NCBI GenBank assembly: GCA_038025085.1
Contig: CM076139.1
Coordinates: 22,585,307-22,649,306, forward strand
Direction: 5' to 3'
DNA: 64,000 bases
Source: Tetragonia tetragonoides
Taxonomy: Eukaryota > Streptophyta > Magnoliopsida > Caryophyllales > Aizoaceae
Shown here: in pieces, positions 10,601-22,828 of the stretch
How the letters are laid out: each line of letters opens with the position of its first letter
Position numbering within the stretch: the first letter of the stretch is position 1
Notes under the pieces: generated by a model
What the model saw: only the letters and a program-made list of their open reading frames with translations
What the model was told of the DNA's origin: nothing
Database searches by the model: none
Position numbers and translations under genes: made by a program

Positions 10601-10983
10601 CTTCTGTTATATTTTTATCTTATATTTGTGAGTTTATAGTACAAAATAACAATAACAACATGCACTATTAAGTTAATATAGAAAATAAAAACACTAGGAA
10701 AATGTGCGAATGACACCAAAAAGCGTCGAGAATATGGCGCAAAAGCTCATTGGAGTTGGCGGAATTTTATGCTTGTGGACGAAAAAAAGCGTCGATATTT
10801 TCACCACTGCGACACAAAAAAGCTTCAGGATTGTTCAAGATTTTGACGCCAAAAAGCCTCGAGAATTTCTCGACACTGAATTTCTCGACGCTTTTAAAAG
10901 CGTCGAGATTTTATTTCTCGACGCTTTTTTGCGTCGGAAAAACAGTATAAAAGAGTCATAAAGTAGCGTGTTTTGTAGTAGTA
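7682..10983 (+). mobile_element. CACTA (En/Spm-type) non-autonomous transposon
   Basis: The left end CACTACTAGAAAACGCGC and the reverse complement of the right end TACTACTACAAAACACGC match in 15 of 18 bases; the terminal CACTA is intact only on the left. Both ends carry subterminal repeats built on AAAGCGTCGAGAA in both orientations (about six at 7700-7825 and seven at 10718-10935), as expected for transposase binding in CACTA elements. No transposase is seen. The flanking trinucleotides (GCG left, TAA right) do not match, so target duplication is not confirmed. The interior, 7.9-10.6 kb, is intron-like AT-rich DNA plus a captured host gene piece. Confidence 0.8.
8187..8888 (+). pseudogene. 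Captured piece of 20S proteasome beta subunit gene (PBG1-like)
   Basis: Exon 1 starts MDLGSKLLVDSQRI (8187-8230) and ends at a GTAAGA donor. Exon 2 starts after ACAG at 8445; spliced in frame it reads QYLYLTGN, then loses frame by one base, and the next frame reads SIIGVKFKDGILIAADMGG. This fits the start of the mature beta-7 (PSMB4/PBG1) subunit, a structural, non-catalytic part of the 20S core. A short exon-3-like stretch (8851-8888) resembles GSTLRYKSVER but is frameshifted. A CT-rich UTR-like region precedes it. Nothing after exon 3 is recognisable, so no proteasome subunit could be made. The lineage-specific start and short length make the identification likely but not certain. Confidence 0.55.
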
Positions 10984-11872
10984 TAATTACATGCCTATAG
11001 AAAATCCCCCATAATATCCTAAAAGATCCCCAAAAGATAATGGGAGAAGATCTCCCAAAAGTAGACAAAGCAAACCGTCGTTCGTGGCTCACGGCTGGAC
11101 CACATGGTCGTGCAACCTTAGCCCTTGAAATGTGCCCGGTCGTGCGGTGTTGACAGCCCTTGCTGTCAGCTCCGCATGACCATGCGACTTTACATTTCCA
11201 AATCCGCATGACCATGTGTTCTTCACTTTTCGTCCTTTAGCTTTGTGAACTTGTCCCGTCATCCCCGGGACCTCCCGAACTATGTTGGGCTTGTTCCAAC
11301 ACCGCTTATTACAGAACAGAGGAAGGAGAGGGGTTGCGCGGTTCTCGTGAGGGGCTGAGTTGATCGAATTTCGTAGCTCAGTGGTGGCTACTTAATGCCT
11401 TGTGTGGTGGTGATGTGAGTGAAGCAGGAGTCTTTTGATTGATGTCTCCTTGATTTGGATGAAGCAGAAGTAAGAACGAAGAACATGACAGAGAGAGGGG
11501 CTAGATAGAGGAGAGAGAGTCGGTTTAGGGTGGGAGCTTTCCCTTCTTTAATGGGTTTCCTTTTTGAGTTTGATATTTGTATCATTTGTCCTTCAAAAAT
11601 GATATTTAGTACTAATTGGTTTCTCTTATACACTAATTGGACCCCCCTCTTAGAAGCACTTATACGTAGGTTCCTACTACTATTGTCATCAACCCAAGTT
11701 TTGCTTTCTAATTTTTATATTTGCGGGCACTGGCTTAGAATTCTAATTTATGTAATTTCAAAACTAGTTCTCATATTCTAGCAGTGAGTAGTGATTCACA
11801 CTTAACCCTATTGGTCTCCAATACTTTTTTTTTTTTTTTTTTTTTTTTATGCTACGAAAATATTGGGTATTA
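10984..11872. other. Intergenic, possible LTR fragment with GACCATGC sites
   Basis: No coding sequence is supported. Around 11100-11215 several sites of the type CATGACCATGCG or its reverse (CATGGTCGTGCAA) occur, like the array in the LTRs of element J, so this may be a remnant of a related Athila-like LTR. A 24-base T run lies at 11825-11848, followed at about 11873 by LINE coding sequence. Confidence 0.35.
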
Positions 11873-12490
11873 CACAGTGGAGAAAGTTCAAGTCATTGAT
11901 TTGAAATTCTGCAGTTATACCTCGTCATAAAATAGTAGGATGGATGGCTTTCCAAAATAATCTACCTACTATTGATAATTTGCAAAAGTGGGGGATGAGT
12001 ATACTGAGTAGATGTACTTTGTGTTAAAAAGCTGAAGAAAGCATACAACTTATATTTTTTGAATGCCCTGTGTCCAAGGTGATTTGGCAGCATGTCCTCC
12101 AATGGCTAGGTATAAACAGAAGATGTTGAAACCTGAAGAGGGAAGCACGATGGTTTAAAGCAAAATTCAGAGGAAAACATGTCCTGAAACGATGGCGAAG
12201 GACATCGATCACTTATAGCTGTTGTTGCGGAGATTTGGTATGAAAGAAATTTCAGAATTTTTTAGAGTAAGACTAGGAATGTACATGCTATAGTTTATAC
12301 TATACAGTGTAATGTTTGCACTAGGATACTTGATATAGATGAGTTTATAGCTCATAGGCTTTTATAGAGTGAGAGTGTTGTTTGTGTGGTGTGTGTGTGC
12401 CGGCTATCTTCTGTGCATGTATGAACTCTTTTACTTGGTTTTATTCCCCGAGTAGATGAATAATAGAAGTAGACCCATTTGCTCAAAAAC
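11873..12490 (+). pseudogene. 5'-truncated L1-type LINE tail (zf-RVT region)
   Basis: Conceptual translation gives VIPRHKIVGWMAFQNNLPT, then NLQKWGMSILSRCTLC, then a stop, then IQLIFFECPVSKVIWQHVL. This is the cysteine/histidine zf-RVT region found downstream of reverse transcriptase in plant L1 elements (C..C, then F-E-C). Several stops and shifts follow, then a 3' tail. No clear poly-A or target duplication is visible. It is the same kind of sequence as the LINE at 42849-43860, but diverged and dead. Confidence 0.7.
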
Positions 12491-12588
12491 ATTAAATAAA
12501 ATAACGCCTCGAAAAGAATTTGAATGGAGAAACAAAGCCTCTTTCATTGGATATTCTAGAAGTTTTGAAGATCGAAATATATATATAC

Positions 12589-13834
12589 TGGGAAGGGTCA
12601 GATACAAACCCCCTTAATATACAAACCCCCCTTAGTATACAAACCCTTCCTTAAATTACAAATTGTGATCAAACCTCAAATTCATTAATATTAAAGCAAG
12701 ATTCATTTGACATAAACATGCCAATTCATTACACCATAATTACAAATTCATCAATATTTTATTTTATTTTATTTACAAATTCATTATTCAACATAACAGA
12801 TTCATTAAAAAATTATAAATTCATTAAAATATTATTACAAATTCATTAAAATATAACTACAAATTCATTAAACCATAACCATAACTATAACTTCATCACT
12901 TCTTTTTTTTCCTTTTTTTTTTAATTTTGCAAATTCATTGCATTATTGTTACATATTCATTATTTTGTATCTGTAAATTCATTATAACAAAACTATAGAT
13001 TCAACCGAATAAAAAAAATAATAAAATAAAATAAAACCCCTCTCTCTCCTCCCCACCCTAACCACTGCGCCCGACTGCCCCCACCGCCACCATCACCTGA
13101 TACTCAGGCCACCGGTGAGGCCTCCTACCGCCGGCGAACTCACCAACGATTCCTCGCACCACCACCTCCGCTCCTTCCATCACCCTAGTCTGGCCGGAAT
13201 ACCAATGGTAAAAATTTAAGCAAAAGCAAAAAAAAAAAAAAAAAAACACTGTCGGAGACGTTCCAAGCTCGGCGACCATCGTTCCATGGCCGGAGACCTC
13301 CGATCTATGGTCGCCGGCCATGGAATGGTGGGCGACGAGCATGATTTTCTCCGGTGACGAAGAGAGAGACAACGGCCGCTGAGGAGAGACAGAGAGAGAG
13401 CGGCGATGAGAGAGAGGCAGCGCCGAGGAGAGAGAAGGAGAGAGACAGTGTCGAGGAGAGACAGAGAGAGCGCAGCAAAGAGCGAGAAGACAGGCCGCCG
13501 GAGAGAGAAGAGAGGCTGCCGGAGAGGAGAGAAAAATCGCGGTTAATGAGAGAGAAATTAACAGATTTGCGGTTGAGGAGAGAGAAACCACCTGATTCGC
13601 TGGAGAGGAGAGAGAAAACGCCAGATTCACCGGAAACCGCCGACTTCGCCGGAGAGGAGAGAGAAACCGTTGGGGTCAATGATGCACGATTTACAAAAAT
13701 GCCCCCTGTCTTTTCTCATATTCCGCCCGTGTCCCTTTATTCCCCACAACAAATCTGGGCCATAGATATTGAAATTTAATGGTCAGGATTTGGTTTATAC
13801 GATTTGTAATTTAAGGGGGGTTTGCATAGGAGCG
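12589..13834. mobile_element. Candidate non-autonomous TIR element with GC-rich cargo
   Basis: ACAAACCCTTCCTTAAATTA near 12641 matches the reverse complement of the region 13795-13826, giving roughly 30 bp of inverted terminal similarity. The left third (12690-12990) has about a dozen copies of AAATTCATTA spaced 20-25 bp. The middle (13040-13320) is GC-rich with CCGCCGG and CCGGAGAC blocks, unlike its surroundings, and 13360-13670 is a GAGAGA-rich purine tract. This could be a MULE-like element carrying captured sequence. Family and exact ends are unresolved. Confidence 0.4.
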
Positions 13835-15393
<1,559 letters not shown>

Positions 15394-18307
15394 GAAGCCC
15401 CCACTTTGATCGAGTTTGAGTAAAAGCGAAGATCAAAGTACTGCAAAGGCGACATGCAGGATGCTGATGTGCGCATGGTGTGTGAGAGTGTACAGTATGC
15501 ATGCATATGAAGACAAACCTGAGTTGGGACACGCTCGCAGTGTGCTAAGATTTCATCTCTGTGAACACAAGAGAAAATAAAGGTTATGTTAGCAGGATAG
15601 AACACCACTCGTAGATGGTCTAAGCGTCTGCTGGGGACCTGTATTCAGAGTGAATGAAAAAGTTAGTTATACTTTGAGAATGATCAACGCGAAGTGCTTC
15701 GACAAACAGTGACTAAACACCGCTCAGCGGATGTCGAGATCCCGTCCCTGTTATAAGAAACAAAAAAGTCAACGAGATAAGTGCGATTAAAAATAATCGG
15801 CCATAAGGTGGTTAGGACATATGAACAGTTTAAATGCAATAGCTTAAGCAATCATTGACTGAAACATATAAAAAAAAATAATGGACAGTATAACCGCAAC
15901 AGTTTTAAGCAATCATTGACTGACACAAAAATAAGTAACCTCGTAGAAGGGACAGTTTAACCGCAATAGCTTAAGCGATCCTCGATTGACCCCCAAAAAT
16001 TTGTAACCTCGCAGAGGGACTGACCCCAAAAAGTTGTAACCTCGCAGAGAGACTGACCCAAAAATTTGTAAAAGCGCAGAGGGACTGACCCCAAAAATTT
16101 GTAAACCTCGTAGAGGGACTGACCCCAAAAATTTGTAATGATTAGTATGGTCAACAGGTTTTCCGGGCTTAAAATATTTTTCGGCGCTCCGGGCGGTAAG
16201 AGTCATCGCAGTGTAGATCCGGGTTTCAGTATATGGACCTGCAAAAGTAAACGGGTTAGTTTTACTGAGAAAGTTGGTACCGTAAAATAGGCCAACTGTC
16301 GAATTTGAACTTGTGGGCCATAATGCTTTGCTCCCGCGCGCTTGGTACTGATTTTTGCCGCAAATAAGCTGAAGTAACGAACTTCGGACTGGAAAAAGGG
16401 GTCGTGGGTTAGCAGTGGGGCCCGTGCTGCAGGTTTACAGGGGCCCGCACGCGCAGGGCTGTTTTTGGAAGGTTATCTCTATTCTTGGTTGTAGTCGGAA
16501 GGTCGCTTCTAGGCTTGATCATGAGTTCCGGGCTTGCTGGTTTTGATGGAGAGCGGACAGACTCAAACATGCAGTGGAAATATGTACATAGGGAAGAGAT
16601 GCAATAGTAATGCCCGACTGACCATGACAAGATGCACATGACATGACATAGTAATATGCACGGGGAACATGGGATTTGACATGTAAACACACAGGGACTC
16701 AAGACACTAAGAAATTATGTACACATGAATGCGTTTGAAGGCGACTCTAGTATTCATGCAAATATGATGTATGCAGACTCTATTGACTCACAGCTCCATG
16801 CAGCCTAGCCTAACATGCACGACTCTCCTATAGGGTCTGAAGAAGGTCTTCATATGGGAAAAGTTTTTGTGATCAAGAATTTGATTCATGTGGTGATCTT
16901 GGCAGAGTATGAGAAAAGTGGACAAAACTGGGTGCAATCAAGGAAGAATCAGCCCCCAGTTTGGAGTGCGATTCTTGATGGTTATGACCTACTTGAGGAG
17001 CTATGTGTGTTGATGCGGCGGTACAAAATATCCTAACTTAAGGTATGGGGACGAAATGGCCAACTTGGAACGTAACGGACAAAGAACCGACTCATTCTGA
17101 AAAAGCCCCCAATGGAAATCTATGTGCAAGCCTACGAGAAAGGTGATGAGTATGACTTCTAGACGACTGACCAAAGAGCGCTTACATGAAATACAATGTT
17201 CTAAATCCTCGGAAATTTAAGTTGCCTCAAGATGTTGAATTTGTTTTATATATTTTTTTTAGTTGCCCTAACTTTTGCCTAGGCCGCCCTTTCATGTTTT
17301 CAACCGACCGGGCTCTTTTTTTTTTTTTTAGCCTTAGATGAGGTGTCAACGTAGTTCAGGGCTATACAATTGAATGGTCGTACCTCTTGGAGGGCTTTTG
17401 GGTTGTAATGTCAGGCTGGGTTGAGGTGTCAAACAAAGGATAAAGGCTCAAATAAACCCAATGTAATTCCCCTCCCCAAAGTATACTAGATGGTATAGGA
17501 GCTTGTGATCTGGGTAAGGTGGCTAAGAGACCTATGTTTAGGTAAGGCCATTGTTTGGTTGTGCTTGAAGTGTTTGCACTTTTTTGGTTGTCGACTTTTT
17601 TTCTCTTTTGGTGTTTTTTTGTTTTTGCTCTTGAACTTTCGAGTTCTCTCTTCTTTTTGGTATTTCTTTCGGTGGCTCTTTTTGTAGGTCGGTCCATCTT
17701 GCCTAGAAGGTTGCTTCTATTCCCATGTCGCACACACCCATTCCCCGGGTAAGGATAATGTGGTTAAGAAATGAAAGGCTATGTGTATAAGGCTCAAAGG
17801 GTGCAAGTGGTAATGATGTATGGGGTAGTAAAGGATATTGATGTGAGGTGCCAAATGAATGCCTCCTGTCCTCAGCACGGACGGTTCAACTGTATGTCCT
17901 CTATGGGGATGATCATTAGGGAGTTTTTGTTTGATATTTTCCACAATGAAGGCTTTCTTTTGATTATTTTTCTTTTTGATTTTTTTTTGTTCCGTCATAT
18001 GCAACTTAAGTTCGTCAAAGAACAATGATGGGAATCAAAATGCAATCTTTATTGAATCGAAGAACAGCATTACACGAGAAGTAAGCTAGACTCTATAGAC
18101 GAATTTAAAAGACAAACTAGACATCATTAAACTTGACTGGACTCAACTAGACTTGCACACTAGGAAACTTCAACCCTATTCAACTTCTCAAGCACAGGCT
18201 GTTCACAGGGACACCAAGGACAGCCCCTTGTAGATACTCGCGTTGTTCACGACTTAAGTGGAATTCTTAAGAAGGTTATCTTCAATTAGGATACCCACAA
18301 CATAGAG
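15394..18307 (-). mobile_element. 3' non-coding body of the A-B element
   Basis: The PPT complement (15394-15410, GAAGCCCCCACTTTGAT) is followed by 3' repeats: a hairpin unit at 15719-15770 (CTCAGCGGATGTCGAG ATCCCGTCCCTG), then about five units of 32-36 bp with CTGACCCCAAAAATTTGTAA at 15988-16140. A block at 16210-16450 matches 54430-54640 of family D, where it leads into the antisense PMD promoter. Here neither the palindrome array nor a PMD gene follows. Apart from that, 16450-18307 holds no domain I can recognise, only T-rich stretches and small open frames. Confidence 0.6.
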
Positions 18308-19003
18308 TCGGTTGTAGAAGTCAATTGCTTGATACTTGAGGGGTTCCTTGTAAGCAGGTTGCAGGTTTTTGATGAGTTTGCGGATTTGATCAGTTTGCGA
18401 AGGTTGCTCAACCAGTTCGGCTATCTTTAGCTTCCAACGCCTAAGGAAGGCAGTGAATCCCTCATCTTCTTCTTGTTTGGTGATCTCTAACTCTCAAAGG
18501 GTCATAGGTAGAGCAACATTTTCCTTGTAGCGTGTAAGGAAGACTGTAGTGAAATCTGACTAAGTGCGGTAGTCCTCCAAATTCAAGGTGTCGAACCAAT
18601 GACAAGTTGGGGCATCTAGAGTCTGTGGGAACAAGTGAATGTAGATATTTTTGTCAACTCCTTTGAAACCCATGGAAGTAGTGAAGGCTTTGAGGTGGTC
18701 TTGTGTATTATCAGTGCCGGTGAATGTCGGAACCTCGGGCATGGAGAACTTGGCTGGAAGCTTGCCTTTCACTTTGGGATTGACTTTACCAACATTAGCA
18801 TGGTAGTTGGCAAACAGGCCGCTGTTTTCGAGCACAGAAATAATCTTAGCCAGCTTGGCATTTGGTCCTTCTTCCTCAAAGTTGGAGTCAGAGAGGATTC
18901 TTGCTTCATCCTCTTTCTTCTTTTCCAAATCTTCAACCTTGAGTCGCACCCTTTCTAACTCACTCATGAGATCATCAAGCCTCTCGTCGGTGGTCTTACC
19001 CAT
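18308..19003 (-). pseudogene. gag of the A-B Tat-type element, broken
   Basis: The minus-strand ORF starts MGKTTDERLDDLMSELERV at 19003 in a good context (CCACCATGG). It continues through an acidic coiled-coil-like segment to the gag core FSMPEVPTFTGTDNTQDHL and IHLFPQTLDAPTCHWFDTL, as in the Retrotrans_gag family that forms the particle shell. A TAG at 18560-18562 replaces the TGG seen in the sister copy. The C-terminal part (QIRKLIKNLQPAYKEPLKYQ) is still readable after the stop down to about 18308. An upstream open frame to 19243 exists, but the sister copy does not support it. There is no pol, so the element is gag-only. Confidence 0.8.
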
Positions 19004-20309
19004 GGTGGAGTTTGGGGGTGTCATCGGTGAGGTAAGGGATGTATTGAGTGGTGGCGGGCTTTGTGGTGGTGATGGACTATGGGGTGATGGCCTTTTGGAA
19101 TGTGGTGGTGTCTCGGAGGTAGCTTGGACACGAACCAATCTGCCGGATGATAGAGCCCAACCTTTGTCTCCGTAATTCTTCCTCAAGCCCCCAATCCTGA
19201 ACACAAGTCTTAACTTAGGAAGACGCCAAACACTTGAAAACAAAAACTCATGATTTTTAGAAGACTCTCGATAGCTCCTAAGGCGAATGAATCTAAGGAC
19301 GTCTATATGATCTCGAATGCATGATGATGAAAATGCAATGACAAGTTACGACAACAATATGTAAGATGCATGGCGGACTGACCTTGACATGTATGACAAT
19401 GTATGGATGCTTCCTAGAATGACCCTAGAGCACTTAATGAATGACTTGTCTAGACTTCTAGTGCATGAGACGTAATGAACAAATGGAGACATTTATGAAT
19501 GCAACAATCAGATTTTTGTACAAATGCATATGCAAACATGACGACAATGCAAACATGATGACTAGTTATGAATCCTAGCATGGAGCGTTTAATATGTATA
19601 ATGTAATGTAATGCAATGCAAAGGAATGGAAAATGACAACCTAAGCCTAAATGCCCGATTATTTCCCCTCATATCAAAGGGAAAACGAAGTTGATGAACG
19701 AAAATGAGAAAAATAGAAAAAAGACGGACCATCCTATTTTTTTGGGCATTAGGAACTAGCTAAAAATAGGAACTAGCACTATTTTTTGGGCATTAGGAAC
19801 TAGCTAAAAATAAAAGAGAGGACTCCAAGCACGTAAGTACATGTTGGCACATAGTCACGGTATTCATGCATTAAGACAAGCATAATAACAACGTAGTTTA
19901 CAGGCAAACATGTGATCAGACGAGCATTACAACGACACATGCACAACAAGCAAGCGAATGCACGAATGTGGGCTAGAGGCTTTTGGCTCCTGTGAGGTTA
20001 ACACAACAAATTACAATTTCCGTTCGGCGGATGGTCGACACATCGATTGTAATTATTTTCATCAACAAGGATTGATGAGTCATGGGTGAGGAAGCGTCGA
20101 TTTGCACGATAGGACAACTGTATATTCCTTTAGATATACGGGTTGTCTACGAGTTGCGACAGAAACTTCCTCGAGGTTTGATAAGGGTCAAAAGGTTGTG
20201 CCAAGGAACATGCAAATGATGTAAAAATATGGAACACGTTATTAAACAATTAAGCAAACTTGACTTTCAAGTCTCACCCTCTTAAATAAATCCCCAGTGA
20301 GGCCGCCAC
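19004..20309 (-). mobile_element. 5' leader of the A-B element with primer-binding site
   Basis: 1.3 kb of non-coding leader between gag and the 5' LTR B. The PBS is the complement of 20291-20309 (minus strand GTGGCGGCCTCACTGGGGA). A short duplication of GGGCATTAGGAACTAGCTAA lies at about 19744-19810. The leader is long, as is common for Tat/Ogre elements. Confidence 0.7.
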
Positions 20310-21605
20310 AGTAAGGATCCGGAATTTCTACGGCCCACGGAGGGCATCCTTATAGAAAATTTGTAAGATGGGGGTTTAGATAAGTTCAAGGGACCATCGA
20401 GTTAGAAAAGTTTTTGTAAAGACCTGAATTGAATAAAAACCATGAAAGAGGTCACAAATCTGCTATCGGCATTTTATCGAAGGGACAAACCGAAGGGACA
20501 ACCCAATAACACCATAAGTGAACTAATCATGTTATTAAAAAGGCTCCCGCTCATATAGAACATATGAGTACCCAAGAATAAAGGGTTCATGGGCGAAGGT
20601 ACAAGGTGGGAAGGTGTTAGGCACCCAACTCACCCGTTTTATGACGGCCTCTACTAACTCAAGTTTGCTTAATAATTTAAGAACATCATTCCCATGCAAA
20701 ACTGGATTAACAACCTAGACTTAGACTATTAATTGATTCATCACAAGCATCACAACATTTATTGTTAACCCTTGTTTAGACATGCATTTCATTGACAAGT
20801 TGGGCAGCACAATGACTATACAGACGATATTTAGGAAGCAATAAAAGCGTTATTCTAGCATGATATTTACATTATGACTACTAGAAATTAAACAATTAGA
20901 CATTTTATTTAATTTGAGCCCTCAGGAGTTTGTACCTGAACTGTAGGCTATATTTGACAAAAATAGAAAAGACAAGATTTCAAATTTGGAAGAAACAGAG
21001 AGAAGCTTAGAGTCAATACTACTGAGAATAGAGGGCGTCAACTATAGACTGTGTGTTTTGAACTGAGGGTGAAAGGTTGTTTATATAGGCGTGGGGAAGT
21101 AGGGTTTGACGGCAGAAATTGAGCTGAAAAACGAGATGGGCCTGAAAAATCAGCCGAGCCCGAAGAAGGGCCAGTGGCGCTAGCGGCCCTGGGAAACTTG
21201 TCAGCGCCGCTAGCGGCCCTAGGACTTATTCCAGGGCCGCTGACGGCTCTTAGCAGCCAGCTGGATGTCGTCATAATAACGTCATCCAATCTATTTTTAT
21301 TTTTCGGAGGAATTTTTGTATTCCGAAAAATATAAAAAGACCGTTTTACCTTTGGACGGTAAAAGACGGTTCTACCCCTAAAGCGCAACTTGGCGATCGG
21401 GGGTCGGAAAAAGGCGTGAAACGTGTCGTTGGAAAGCTCGTGAATGGGGCTTCTGAATGAAATGGAATGAAGGAGTGTTTGGAGGAAAAACCCGAGACCT
21501 TATCTTAACTATTAAAGCAAAAATAGCAGTTCAAGTTTATAAATTACTCCTTTTGATCATCGGGCTTTTGCGGAGAAATCTGAAAGCGCTTTTTTGGCGC
21601 CTACA
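20310..21605 (-). repeat. LTR B, shared by two Tat-type bodies
   Basis: 1296 bp, colinear with LTR A. On its left is a PBS (20291-20309), so it is the 5' LTR of the A-B body; on its right is a PPT complement (21606-21622), so it is also the 3' LTR of the B-C body. GCCTATATAAAC on the minus strand (about 21078-21089) is an intact TATA region. The GCCGCTAGCGGC palindrome cluster is at about 21171-21255. Confidence 0.85.
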
Positions 21606-22210
21606 GAAGCCCCCACTTTGATCGAGTTTGAGTAAAAGCGAAGATCAAAGTACTCCGAAGGCGACATGCAGGATGTTGATGTGCGCATGGTGTGTGAGAG
21701 TGTACAATATGCATGCATATGAATACAAACCTGAGTTGGGACACGCTCGTAGTGTGCTATGATTTCATCTCTGTGAACACAAGAGAAAATAAAGGTTATG
21801 TTTGCAGGATAGAACACCGCTCGTAGATGGTCTAAACGTCTGCTAGGGACCTGTATTCAGAGTGAATGAAAAAGTTAGTTATACTTTGAGAATAATCAAC
21901 GCGGAGTGCTTCGACAAACGGAAACTAAACACCGCTCGACAGATGTCGAGATCCCGTCCCTGTTATAAGAAACGAAAAAGTCAATGAGATAAGTGCGATT
22001 AAAAATAATCGGCCATAAGGTGGTTAGGACATATGAACAATTTAAATGCAATAGCTTAAGCAATCATTGACTGAAACATATAAAAAAATAAATAATGGAC
22101 AGTATAACCGCAACAGTTTTAAGCAATCGTAGAAGGTTGTAGGAGTCAATTGCTTGATACTTGAGGGGTTCCTTGTAAGCAGGTTGTAGGTTGTTGATGA
22201 GTTGGCGGAT
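21606..22210 (-). mobile_element. Shortened 3' body of the B-C element
   Basis: It starts like the A-B 3' body: PPT, then the hairpin unit CTCGACAGATGTCGAG at 21935-21950, here a perfect palindrome. At about 22126 it jumps directly to the end of gag, matching 15914 on one side and about 18310 on the other. Roughly 2.4 kb present in the sister element is therefore absent. Confidence 0.75.
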
Positions 22211-22828
22211 TTAATCAGTTTGCGAAGGTTGCTCAACCAGTTCGGCCATCTTTAACTTCCAACGCCTAAGGAAGGCAGTGAATCCCTCATCTTCTTCTTG
22301 TTTGGTGATATCTAACTCTCGAAGGGTCATAGGTAGAGCAACATTTTCCTTGTAGCGTGTAAGGAAGACTGTAGTGAAATCTGACCAAGTGCAGTAGTCC
22401 TCCAAATTCAAGGTGTAGAACCAACGACGAGTTGGGGCATCAAGAGTCTGTGGGAACAAGTGAATGTAGATATTTTTGTCAACTCCTTTTAAACCCATGG
22501 CATTAGTGAAGGCTTTGAGGTGGTCTTGTGGATTATCAGTGCCGGTGAATGTCGGAACCTCGGGCATGGAGAACTTGGCTGGAAGCTTGCCCTTCACTTT
22601 GGGATTGACTTTACCAACATTAGCATGGTAGTTGGCAAACAGGCCGCTGTTTTCGAGCACAGAAATAATCTTAGCATGCTTGGCATTTGGTCCTTCTTCC
22701 TCAGAGTTGGAGTCAGAGAGAATTTTTGCTTCATCCACTTTCTTCTCTTCCAAATCTTCAACCTTGAGTTGCACCCTTTCTAACTCGCTCATGAGATCAT
22801 CAAGCCTCTCGTCGTTGGTCTTACCCAT
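22211..22828 (-). CDS. gag of the B-C Tat-type element
   Basis: 205 residues from MGKTNDERLDDLMSELERV at 22828 (CCACCATGG context) to a stop at 22211. An acidic, charged N-terminal third is followed by the gag core FSMPEVPTFTGTDNPQDHL, NIYIHLFPQTLDAPTRRWF, WSDFTTVFLTRYKENVALP and EDEGFTAFLRRWKLKMAEL. This is the Retrotrans_gag fold that assembles virus-like particles. It ends earlier than a full Tat gag and lacks a zinc knuckle; a stop appears after PSQTD where the sister copy reads on. It is followed by no pol, so the element could only move with help. It is the most intact gag in this array. Confidence 0.8.
   Translation of the reverse strand: MGKTNDERLDDLMSELERVQLKVEDLEEKKVDEAKILSDSNSEEEGPNAKHAKIISVLENSGLFANYHANVGKVNPKVKGKLPAKFSMPEVPTFTGTDNPQDHLKAFTNAMGLKGVDKNIYIHLFPQTLDAPTRRWFYTLNLEDYCTWSDFTTVFLTRYKENVALPMTLRELDITKQEEDEGFTAFLRRWKLKMAELVEQPSQTD

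Noticed and set aside
7682..10983. Intact proteasome gene
   Set aside because: Only the first exons are recognisable, with frameshifts, inside CACTA ends; no later exons are found.
13354..13779. 141-codon ORF rich in Arg/Glu
   Set aside because: It is a translation of a GAGAGA-rich purine tract; the opposite strand is equally open.
15913..16206. Repetitive ORF with LGSVPLRGY repeats
   Set aside because: Product of the 32-36 bp tandem repeat; the frame is a by-product of unit length.
17362..18028. Several ORFs of 60-120 codons on both strands
   Set aside because: Overlapping frames in T-rich non-coding body of a gag-only element; no motif and no match between the sister elements, one of which lacks the region.
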